Source: a virus. From it: a stretch of 24,016 nucleotides of DNA. Shown in pieces: positions 1 to 8,300 of the stretch. Positions within the stretch are counted from its first letter, which is position 1. Each line of letters starts with the position of its first letter. Below the pieces are notes generated by a model. The model was not told the DNA's origin. It did not search any database and saw only the letters and a program-made list of their open reading frames with translations. The translations under genes were made by a program, and so were the position numbers. The stretch spans positions 1 to 24,016 of the IMG/VR virus record IMGVR_UViG_3300021962_000645; one strand, given 5' to 3'.

Positions 1-2190
1 GATGCCGTTGGTGCCGGTGGCGGTGGGGGTGAAGTAGGTGGCTGTGACGTTGGAGGCGAACGCCACAGCGTTCGTAGCGGCTGTGACCACCATAGTATTC
101 TGGACCAGGATGTTGTTATAGAGTGTCCAGTTCCCTTGGCTCGACCCCGATAAGGTCTGATACGCCTGCCAATGCGCCGTACCGGAAGCGTTAGCCCATT
201 TAAATGCAGGTTGAGTATTGTTATCGCCTTTAGCAACGAAACTCGGGTTTGTTCCAGTAACATTTACCGTAGTGGTGCCCGTAACAGCCCCCGTCGATGT
301 AATCGCGCCCGAGGCAATGGTGCTGCCGAACGTCGCCGCACCCGCCGGGGTAATCCCCAGAAGTCGCGTCCACGTAAGCACCCCGTCAGCCGCGCCTGTC
401 ACCGCTGTTTCTGCTACGAAGTCGCCAGCAGCATCTTGTCCGAGCGCGATGCGCGACGAAGCGTTTGCCGTTCTGCGCCGGAAGCTGCCATCATAATAGT
501 AGTTGGCCCCGTAAGACGCCGCCGAGCCGGTGTCCGCCTGCATAGAACCGACGCCAAAGAATACGTGCGGGTAAGAGGCTATTGCAGGGGCCGTAGTACC
601 AACAGCGAAAGAAACCGCGCCGCTTGTGCCGATCTGAGTATTTACCTGGGCCTTAAGCAAACTTGTCGTTGACCGCAGCACCTCCGTCGTCGAGGCGTAC
701 AAAGCAGGCGTGTTAGCGGCGGCGAGGCCGAGGCCGTTGGTGCCGGTGGCGGTGGGGGTGAAGTAGGTGGCGGTGACGCTGGAGGCGAAGGTGGCTGCGC
801 CTGTTGAGCCGATAGTAAGGTGGTTCGTAAAGGTTATCGCAGTATCCACTGTGCCCGCCGCCGCCGACGCATAGACCAAGCCGCTGCTGTCAATGTACAA
901 CTGCTCTGCCCGCTCAGTTCCGTTATTATATTTGGCCGTGCCGCTGTCTAAATAACCGTTGACGATGATGTTGATAACACCAGCGTTCGTTTGCGTGCCG
1001 ATAGTGACGCGACCTGCCGCAGAGCTACTTCCTCCCATTTGAATTTGCGGAAAAAGACCAACGGTTCCTTTGTAGGCAGTCGCGTCAGTCGTGACCATTA
1101 CCCTGCCCGCATTGACACTTAGCAGGCCCGCAACAGTGGTTGCCAATTGAAGCGTCGTCAGCGCCGAAGTCGAACGCATCACCTCAGTCGTATTAGCGGC
1201 GAGCGCAATCGTATTCGCTGCCGTGAGGTACAAGCCGTTAGCGGGAACGGTGGCGCTGCTGGGGATGAAGGCCGTGCCCGTTACTGCGCCACTCGCCGTA
1301 ATCGTCGCAGCCGTCAGCGTCCCAGTCAGAGTCGGGGATGCACTCAGCACCATGTTGCCCGTGCCCGTGACGGCGTTGCTTAGAGTGATGCCGCCGTAGA
1401 TCAAGGCGTTGGAAAGTTGCAGCCTGCCGCTGGTGTCGAAGCGGGCGGCTTCGGTAGTCCCGTTTACATAAATTGCAGGCGTCCCAGCCGCCGCGAGGCC
1501 GAGGCCGTTGTTGCCGGTGGCGGTGGGGGTGAAGTAGGTGGCGGATATATTCGCGGCGAAGGTGGCTGCTTGCGAAGCCCCAAACGTGCAGGCAAGCGTG
1601 CCTCGATTGTAAATGAATACGTCGCCGGTGGCATTGAGAGCAGAAATTACTGTTCCGCCCGCACCATTAGAAAAGAACTCCATACCGGCTGCACGTTGGT
1701 TGTTAAGGGTGGTAAACGATGCCGCATATCCGAATACGCCGCCAGCGTTAGTCGCTGAACCACCAACGCCCCAACGCATCCCTGTGTAAGAGGCTGTTCC
1801 GTCAGTCTGGTTCTGGAACTTAAACTCTAAGCCGCTGGCGCTGTCGTACCGCAGAGTCGTCGGGAGGTTCAACGTCGTCAGCGCCGTCGTAGAACGCATG
1901 AACTCAGTCGTGCTCGCATACAGTGCAGGAGTATTTGCAGCAACAAGGCCGAGGCCGTTGGTCGCTGCAGCGGTGGCGGTGAAGTAGGTGCCTGTTACTG
2001 CTCCAGTCGATGTAATCGCGCCTGAAGCAATGGTGCTGCCGAACGTGGCCGCACCTGTCGCGCCAAACGTGCTGCTGAACGTGCCAGCCGCAGCCGTCAG
2101 CGTCCCAGTCAGAGTCGGAGATGCACTCAGCACCATGTTGCCGGTGCCAGTGACGGCATTGGAGAGAGTGACGCCGCCGTAGGTAATGGC
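1..2190 (-). repeat. Mosaic repeated modules inside the tail fibre gene
   Basis: Several modules recur in frame. Module A (TYFTPTATGTNGLGL type) is seen near 1-60, 723-788 and 1494-1560, with a diverged copy near 1946-1990. Module B (VTGTGNMVLSASPTLTGTL) is seen near 1310-1415 and 2093-2190. Module C (AATFGSTIASGAITSTGAVTG) is seen near 281-343 and 1994-2056. Nucleotide identity between copies is high by eye. The copies alternate with unrelated segments rather than forming a simple tandem array, which suggests module shuffling or duplication in a fibre shaft. Confidence 0.75.
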
Positions 2191-2946
2191 CGCATCAAAC
2201 TGCGTTGCGCCAACGTGGCGGCTAGTCGTGCCCACCCACAGGGCCTTTTGCATCGATATACCGCCAGCCGTGATGATCGAGCCGGTGGTCGCGCTCGTCG
2301 CGTCCGTGGTGAGCGTCGATGAGATTGCGCCGCTCGATGTAATCGCGCCCGCATTCCACGCGCCTGTCGTGATGGTGCCAATAGAGACAAGCGACGAAAG
2401 CGTTGTGACATCCGTCGCCACCAGCGTTTTCGTTCCGGTCGGGAGCGTGTAAACGCCGGTATCGTCGGCGGCAGTAAAAGAGATAGATTTGAGCGCGGTA
2501 AGCGTCTTAGCTGCGGCTATCGTCAGAACACCAGTACCTGTCGTGAACGTGTTACCGTTGACGGTTAACGCGACGAGAGCCCCAGTGAGCGTCATAGCAA
2601 CAAGGTTGCCTTTGATCGTTCCTGAAGAGTCAGTCCACACCGACAAGCTGGCCGGAATAGAGCAGCGGATCGTCTTCGTACCAGCCGAGAAATTTACGGC
2701 AGACCCGCCGTTGGACGAAGTAATAACGGTTGTGCGTTGAAACGTGTCCGGCGTCCCGGTGACAACTGTGCCGATGCCGTTTTCCCACTCCGTGCCGGTC
2801 ACGTTCTCCGCGACATATGGAACAAGCGTACCGTTGCTGAGCGTGCTGAAGGCGACACGATTGAGGGCAACCGCAGCTAACGTAAACGTGCCCGTCCCCG
2901 TTGTCGTTGAGGTCTGCTCAATCCTGTTGCCGATTGAAGTTGCCAT
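1..2946 (-). CDS. Tail fibre protein, repetitive (partial, C-terminus outside window)
   Basis: The frame is open for all 982 codons from ATG 2946 to the window edge, so the C-terminus is missing. The start overlaps the upstream stop (TGATG) and has AGGA about 7 bases upstream. Residues 1 to about 115 form a Thr/Gly-rich N-terminal domain of the type that begins many siphophage tail proteins (RIEQTSTTTGTGTFTL, then EWENGIGTV). The rest is a low-complexity, Thr/Ala/Ser/Gly-rich shaft of recurring modules such as TATYFTPTATGTNGLGLAA, LSNAVTGTGNMVLSASPTL and FGSTIASGAITSTGAVTG. Such repeats are typical of trimeric beta-rich fibres that bind the host surface. As the last gene after the tail-tip genes, it is most likely the receptor-binding or side fibre. 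Many fibres of this type end in an intramolecular chaperone domain (S74), but that part is not in view. Confidence 0.85.
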   Translation of the reverse strand, partial: MATSIGNRIEQTSTTTGTGTFTLAAVALNRVAFSTLSNGTLVPYVAENVTGTEWENGIGTVVTGTPDTFQRTTVITSSNGGSAVNFSAGTKTIRCSIPASLSVWTDSSGTIKGNLVAMTLTGALVALTVNGNTFTTGTGVLTIAAAKTLTALKSISFTAADDTGVYTLPTGTKTLVATDVTTLSSLVSIGTITTGAWNAGAITSSGAISSTLTTDATSATTGSIITAGGISMQKALWVGTTSRHVGATQFDAAITYGGVTLSNAVTGTGNMVLSASPTLTGTLTAAAGTFSSTFGATGAATFGSTIASGAITSTGAVTGTYFTATAAATNGLGLVAANTPALYASTTEFMRSTTALTTLNLPTTLRYDSASGLEFKFQNQTDGTASYTGMRWGVGGSATNAGGVFGYAASFTTLNNQRAAGMEFFSNGAGGTVISALNATGDVFIYNRGTLACTFGASQAATFAANISATYFTPTATGNNGLGLAAAGTPAIYVNGTTEAARFDTSGRLQLSNALIYGGITLSNAVTGTGNMVLSASPTLTGTLTAATITASGAVTGTAFIPSSATVPANGLYLTAANTIALAANTTEVMRSTSALTTLQLATTVAGLLSVNAGRVMVTTDATAYKGTVGLFPQIQMGGSSSAAGRVTIGTQTNAGVINIIVNGYLDSGTAKYNNGTERAEQLYIDSSGLVYASAAAGTVDTAITFTNHLTIGSTGAATFASSVTATYFTPTATGTNGLGLAAANTPALYASTTEVLRSTTSLLKAQVNTQIGTSGAVSFAVGTTAPAIASYPHVFFGVGSMQADTGSAASYGANYYYDGSFRRRTANASSRIALGQDAAGDFVAETAVTGAADGVLTWTRLLGITPAGAATFGSTIASGAITSTGAVTGTTTVNVTGTNPSFVAKGDNNTQPAFKWANASGTAHWQAYQTLSGSSQGNWTLYNNILVQNTMVVTAATNAVAFASNVTATYFTPTATGTNGI

Positions 2947-3719
2947 CAGAGTTCCTGCTGCAGAGAGTATGTTTTGCTGTAGCGCGCTGTAGAAGCGTCG
3001 TTAGGCTGGCGTAGCATTGATGTTGACGCCACGCGCGACAGCATGGCTGTTTCGAGCGCACCCGTGTCCCGCATGAAGACGAATTGCGTTCTTTTCCCAA
3101 GCGCCTTCTCTATGGTCAGCGCCTGCGTCCTGTCGGCTTCACTCATCACATCGTAAGTCACGTCGATGACGCGGAACGACGCACCTTCCGACGCGAACGC
3201 GACACCGGAGTGCCGCGACCTGTCGATTTGCGCGGTGTCGTCAAACCCTTCGCCCCATCCGAGAGAGAAGTTTGCGGACGGCTCCCACAACTCCCCCGCC
3301 CAAGCGCGGCCAATATCGAAATAGCCCTCGACAGAACGGCTTGCTGCCACGATGTCGCAGCGCCAATATCTTGGGCTTACTTCGGCGGTTAACGTGTCCG
3401 CGTGCGCACCATACAGGGGGTCAACGCCGCACGCCACAACGCCAGAGTCGTATAGCTCTGAGTTGCCGGAAGCCACAGCAGAAAGCCTGTGCCGCACAGT
3501 GTCTGCGCTTGCAAGCGTGCAGCCAAACAGAGCGAGAAGCTGGATTGGCACCGCCGACCCGAAGTCAACGGTAAAATATGTTGTGGTCGATGTCCCTGAG
3601 CGCCAAAGCTGCTGGACTATGCGCTCGCCAAGGTTCGTGGCGGGCAAGCCAGACGATTCATCGCCCGCCGCAATCGTCCCGTCGCTGACATAATCGGTAT
3701 ATCCGAAAGCGGAGGTCAT
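2946..3719 (-). CDS. Putative tail-tip / baseplate protein (257 aa)
   Basis: A 257-residue protein that I do not recognise by name. ATG 3719 lies just after the upstream stop (TGATCGATG), and its TGA overlaps the fibre start. The N-terminal half contains a beta-sandwich-like stretch (TYFTVDFGSAVPIQLLALFGC, about residues 47-67, then ALASADTVRHRL-like segments) of the kind seen in discoidin-like or carbohydrate-binding folds. The C-terminal half (DVTYDVMSEADRTQALTIEKALGKRTQFVFMRD) looks like phage tail proteins that pack against the tail tip. It lies between a larger tail protein and the fibre, so a role in the tail tip or fibre attachment is inferred from position. No catalytic motif is visible. 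Confidence 0.7.
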   Translation of the reverse strand: MTSAFGYTDYVSDGTIAAGDESSGLPATNLGERIVQQLWRSGTSTTTYFTVDFGSAVPIQLLALFGCTLASADTVRHRLSAVASGNSELYDSGVVACGVDPLYGAHADTLTAEVSPRYWRCDIVAASRSVEGYFDIGRAWAGELWEPSANFSLGWGEGFDDTAQIDRSRHSGVAFASEGASFRVIDVTYDVMSEADRTQALTIEKALGKRTQFVFMRDTGALETAMLSRVASTSMLRQPNDASTARYSKTYSLQQEL

Positions 3720-3722
3720 CGA

Positions 3723-5369
3723 TCAGCCCCACAGAACAAAGTTAGCGTGGTCGGCGGAACCGTCCACCTCTTCCGCGATTACGCGCGCGTACCACTGATC
3801 GCCGCCATTAATCCGCGTATGTGTAATCGAGACCATCCCACCCGCCTCCACAAGATTTCCGGCAGGCCCCATTAACACCTTAACAACTTGACGCTGAAAT
3901 CCTAACATACGGATGAGCCTGTCGCACTCTGTTTGTGCGTCAGCTTCTTGATCAAAAAACGATTCCAAGACCGGAACGTCTTGCCAGTTTGGAAAGTCGT
4001 ATTGCGCTTCTGGGCTCTCTGACGACACGACGCTATATGCTTCCGCAAGAAACTGTCTGCGTGCCGCCGACACGCTCGATGCCAAATCTTCGCCGCGCTG
4101 AACAGTCCAGTTTCTTGCGTAGGCGACTCGCTGCCGCCCTCGCGGCGGAGATGTGCCCGCTGGCGGGTCTATGTAGTAGGCCTCCTGAATGTCCCACGAC
4201 ATGAAGTCAATGCCGGGCTCTGTCTCGTCCGGCTCTTCAAGACGCCCAACGGTTATCTGCTGATCGAGAGACCCGCCCCACCATGCAGCACAATGCCGCG
4301 CAAGCTGTGAGAGCGCATCTTTGGCGATAATCGTTTCCGAAGTCCGATACCACCCGATTACGCCGGTAACATCCACGTCGAGCGCAGTAAACGCCGCTGT
4401 ATAAATGTCGGCAGCGGAGATTCCTACAAAGTCTTCCATCATACGCACCATGATTGCGCCGGTCGTGTTGATGTAGGAAACGACCGCATCGCCTTTAACA
4501 TCTGCCGTGACAAGCCCTGTCGGGGTCGTCTGCAGCCGGATAAGGCCAAGAGCTTTGCAAGTAGCGTAATAGCCAGCCGGTATGACCCGAGCGATCAGGG
4601 CGGCATAGTCAGCGACATCGGCGTCGAATGACAGCGCAGCACCACGATCATAGGCAGCGTCAATCGCCTGTGCCTGCCTCGCATGAAACTGGTAGACGAG
4701 GTTCGTCGGATCGACGAACACCGGAGTGACGTTTAAGCATTTACCGAAGCAAAGCGGCAACGGCTTGCCCGCAAGCTCAGATGTCCCGTTGACGCCACCG
4801 GAGCCGTCGTAAAACGACTGCTGCAACGTAACGTCCAGGCGGTACGATTCGTCGCGCGCAGAAATTGACAAGCGGTTTTGCGAGCCACGCCAGCCTGTGC
4901 CGCGCCCCGAATAGATCGTCTCAAAGTCGGAATACGCATAGGTGTCGAGACCGAATTTCACGACGACCTTCCGCCCATCCAACGTATACTGGCGCAGATA
5001 ATCGTCAAGGCCACCGTCGTTATTCTGAAGCTCAATGCCAACCGTTTCTGAGGCAACATTGCGCTCACCTTCTGGGGCGACCGGCAGTGACCGCGTCAGG
5101 CGCAGGGGCTGTTCCGCGCGCCCGACAAAATACTCGCTGCCAAAAGTTCCTCCCGGCGGCGTGACATACCCGATGTCCGAGAAGAGCAGTGTAACAACGT
5201 CCGGCGCGGGCTGATCCCCGGCGTCGGGGATTGTGCCAACCATATCAACGCCGATCATTTGCCCGAACTGCCGCAGGTCGCGCGTGGCCGCAAGCTGTGC
5301 TGGGTATAGCTCGATAAGAAAGCAGTGCCCTGTGTCCGCGTAGCAGGCGGTCTCAAATGCGGTTGGCAT
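3723..5369 (-). CDS. Putative baseplate hub / minor tail protein (548 aa)
   Basis: A 548-residue protein starting at ATG 5369, three bases after the tape measure stop (TAGCGATG), with GGTGG as a modest ribosome binding site. Directly after the tape measure gene, siphophages encode the distal tail and tail-associated (hub) proteins, and the size suits a hub-type component. Visible stretches include an N-terminal FLIELYPAQ segment, a central segment around DESYRLDVTLQQSFYDG followed by GKPLPLCFGKCLNVTPVFVDP, and a beta-rich C-terminal end (VEAGGMVSITHTRINGGDQWYARV). The central part resembles tail proteins that describe a circular hub domain. No peptidase, lysozyme or nuclease motif is apparent. 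The identity as a tail protein is secure from context, but the exact role is not. Confidence 0.72.
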   Translation of the reverse strand: MPTAFETACYADTGHCFLIELYPAQLAATRDLRQFGQMIGVDMVGTIPDAGDQPAPDVVTLLFSDIGYVTPPGGTFGSEYFVGRAEQPLRLTRSLPVAPEGERNVASETVGIELQNNDGGLDDYLRQYTLDGRKVVVKFGLDTYAYSDFETIYSGRGTGWRGSQNRLSISARDESYRLDVTLQQSFYDGSGGVNGTSELAGKPLPLCFGKCLNVTPVFVDPTNLVYQFHARQAQAIDAAYDRGAALSFDADVADYAALIARVIPAGYYATCKALGLIRLQTTPTGLVTADVKGDAVVSYINTTGAIMVRMMEDFVGISAADIYTAAFTALDVDVTGVIGWYRTSETIIAKDALSQLARHCAAWWGGSLDQQITVGRLEEPDETEPGIDFMSWDIQEAYYIDPPAGTSPPRGRQRVAYARNWTVQRGEDLASSVSAARRQFLAEAYSVVSSESPEAQYDFPNWQDVPVLESFFDQEADAQTECDRLIRMLGFQRQVVKVLMGPAGNLVEAGGMVSITHTRINGGDQWYARVIAEEVDGSADHANFVLWG

Positions 5370-5371
5370 CG

Positions 5372-8300
5372 CTAGGCCACCAGTGCGCGGTCTTGCGCGA
5401 ATTGAAGTTGACGAGTGAGTTCACGGATCGCAGAGAGCAGGGCGGCGTTGTCCTTGCCGCCAGAGCTTGTCGATGTAAGTTCTTTGCGCAACGCACGAAG
5501 CTCGTTGACCATCTCCGACGTGTCGAACATCGACCGACTGTCGGTGTTGCTGTAGACGCGGCTCCCTTGCGGAAACTGCACGATTTCTGCGCCGCGCTCA
5601 CCGACAAGCGACATGCCGCCCTGCGTGACACCGCCAGTGGCGTATGTCGGGAGACCGTATTGAGAGGCAAGACTATTGATCATATCGAGCGCAGAGCCCG
5701 AGTATGAGATGATTGGATCAAGGTATGCCACATTTCTCGGATGCGTTGTCGTCTTGCGCTGAGTGCGCAGTGCGGTGTCCACAGCGCGAATACTTCCCCC
5801 CGTATCAATCATGTTCGCGATAGGCATGCCGCTGCCAGGGGAAGCAGCGTCCCATGTGAGAAGGTCTGCTTTGATCTTAGAAAGCGATGTCGCAATTAGG
5901 GCAGCTACTTGCTCGCTGGCAGAGGGCGGTGCTGGGCTACCACCACCGCCACCACCGCCACCGCCACCGCCACCACCCACTGGGAGCGCGTCAGCAGGGG
6001 GAGGAAGTGCTGCAAGCTCGTTGATCGCGGCGATCACCCGCTGCAACTGACCAACGACCGATTGTGTCCCGATATAAATCTGCTGGACAATATTAACGCC
6101 GCTGCCGCCATCGGCCTGTATAGCCTCCAGGATAGCGCGAGAAATCGCATTATCCGTCCCAGCGACTTGCGCGATAATTTGTTGCAGGCTGGCCGAGGCC
6201 GAAAGCTTGCTCACAATAGCCGTAGCGTTCGTGTCCGCAGCGCCGGTCAGCACGCTCAGCGCATCACGGACCTGATCCGCTTCGGCGACATCGATAAGCC
6301 CGTCAGCCGTCGTTCTCCGCAACGTATCGACCGCGCGCACCAGAGCACTGCTCTCCTCGATGCCAGCGCCAATCAACTCAATGCGAAGCCTATCAAGGGC
6401 TGACGTGACGGCAGGAAGCTCGTCTACAGACAGCCCGTCTGCCAGAGCCGTGGTGATCGTGCGCGCGTTCTCCGAGCTTCCTATGATGACGCCCGCAAGA
6501 CCCCTTTCCAGGGCGGATGTATTGCCAATCGAGGTTTGCCGCAGCGTCTCCAGCGCGCCGCGCGTTGCTTCCGCTTCCGCGACATCGATCAGGCCGTCCG
6601 CTGTGGTGTTCAGCAGCGTGTCGATAGCGGAGACGATACTTGAGGTTGACGCGACACCAGCGCCGACCAGCGTCTCACGAAGGCGGTTCAACGATGTCGT
6701 GACGCCAGCCACTTCACTTGCGACCAACCCATCAGAGAGCTTTGCTACGACCGACTGCGCGTCAGCGCGGGCCGTAGCCGACGCGGATATGATCGATTTG
6801 GCTATGTCGCCAGCCGCCATACTGAGTATGCCGAGTGCTGCGCGTGTCGGGCCAGCCTCTTCAACGCTGATCAAGCCGTCTGCTGTAGTGCGAAGCAACG
6901 TGTCGATAGCGGAGACGATACTTGAGGTTTCTGCGACACCAGCGTTGACCAGCGTCTCACGGAGGCGGTTCAACGAGGTCGTGACGCCAGCCACTTCATT
7001 TGCGACCAACCCATCAGAGAGCTTTGCTACGACCGACTGCGCGTCAGCGCGGGCCGTAGCCGACGCGGATATGATCGATTTGGCTATGTCGCCAGCCGCC
7101 ATACTGAGTATGCCGAGTGCTGCGCGTGTCGGGCCAGCCTCTTCAACGCTGATCAAGCCGTCTGCTGTAGTGCGAAGCAGCGTGTCGATAGCGGAGACGA
7201 TACTTGAGGTTTCTGCGACACCAGCGTTGACCAGCGTCTCACGGAGGCGCGTCAACGAGGCTGTGACACCAGCCACCTCGCTTGCGACCAGCCCATCGGA
7301 GAGCTTCTCCACGACCGACTGCGCGTCGGCGCGAGCCGTAGCCGACGACAAGAAAATCGCTAAAGAGATAGCATCAGTGGAATTGCTGATAAGCGCACCG
7401 ATGTTGTTCAGGGCGGCGATCTGCTCAAGCAGCAGCGCCTGATCGACCGTCTGCTGGGACATGTTGTCCTTGGTGAGCTTTAGCAGTTCGGTCTGCACGT
7501 CATAGAGCTTCGCCTGATAGTCGGCGGTCGCGCCAAACGTGTCTGCCGAAAAGCCCGCCGACTTCAGCAGGCCCTGCACAAACGAGAAGTCGTCGGCATA
7601 GGCTGCGGTGCTCGCGTTGACGCTCTTCGACTGACCAAGAAACGCCTGCGCCAGCCCTCCGAGGCTTCGCAATGCATCCATGTCGCCGCCACGAGCAGCG
7701 GTACCCGCCGCCTCAAGCTGGGCTTTCGACGCGGAATACTTCCCCATCGGGCTAAGCGTCGATAAGTCGCCCACCATGAGCCCGCTCAGGGTTTGTTTGA
7801 TCGATGCGCTGACCGATGCGTATTGCTCAGAAAGGCTGTGCGCAGACTGCGCGGCGCGCTGCGAATTACCAATGAGCGCGTCTATTGCGGAGGACGCGCT
7901 AGAGATCACGTCCTCAAACAAGCTCTTTGCAGCGTCCGCCACGCGAGCGAATGCAGGCGCAACGGCCATCAGACTGGCATAAAGCGCAGCGCCCGATTGC
8001 GTCGAAACGTCAATGCCTAAAACCAGCGCCGCAAATTGGTCTTTCGACGTTACCGCCGAATAACCAAGCCTCGCCATCTCAGACGCTGTCGCAGCAATTA
8101 TCGGCGCAAGCTGCTGAGCTTCGGTCAAGAAGTTTTCTACAAAGAACTCTGCCTGTTCCGTGAATTGGTCTAAGCCGCCCGACAATTGAACAAGCCTGTC
8201 CCTGGCCTCAACCGAAGCGAGGCCAACCGCGCCAAAAGTTTTCCCCATCGACGCCAGCGTGAGATCGACAACTTGAAATTCACGGGCGACACGCACAAGC

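Noticed and set aside
172-672. A 166-codon plus-strand frame, and other plus-strand frames up to about 2990
   Set aside because: The minus strand is one continuous fibre frame with clear repeats through this region. The plus-strand products are Arg-rich or low-complexity shadows.
6200-7335. CRISPR-like array
   Set aside because: The 282-bp period has no separate repeats and spacers, and the sequence stays in frame as protein repeats.
6360-7442. A 360-codon open frame on the plus strand
   Set aside because: It lies fully antisense to the tape measure repeats, and its Ala/Ser/Thr-rich repeats mirror them. No ribosome binding site was seen. It is a shadow of the repetitive coding strand.
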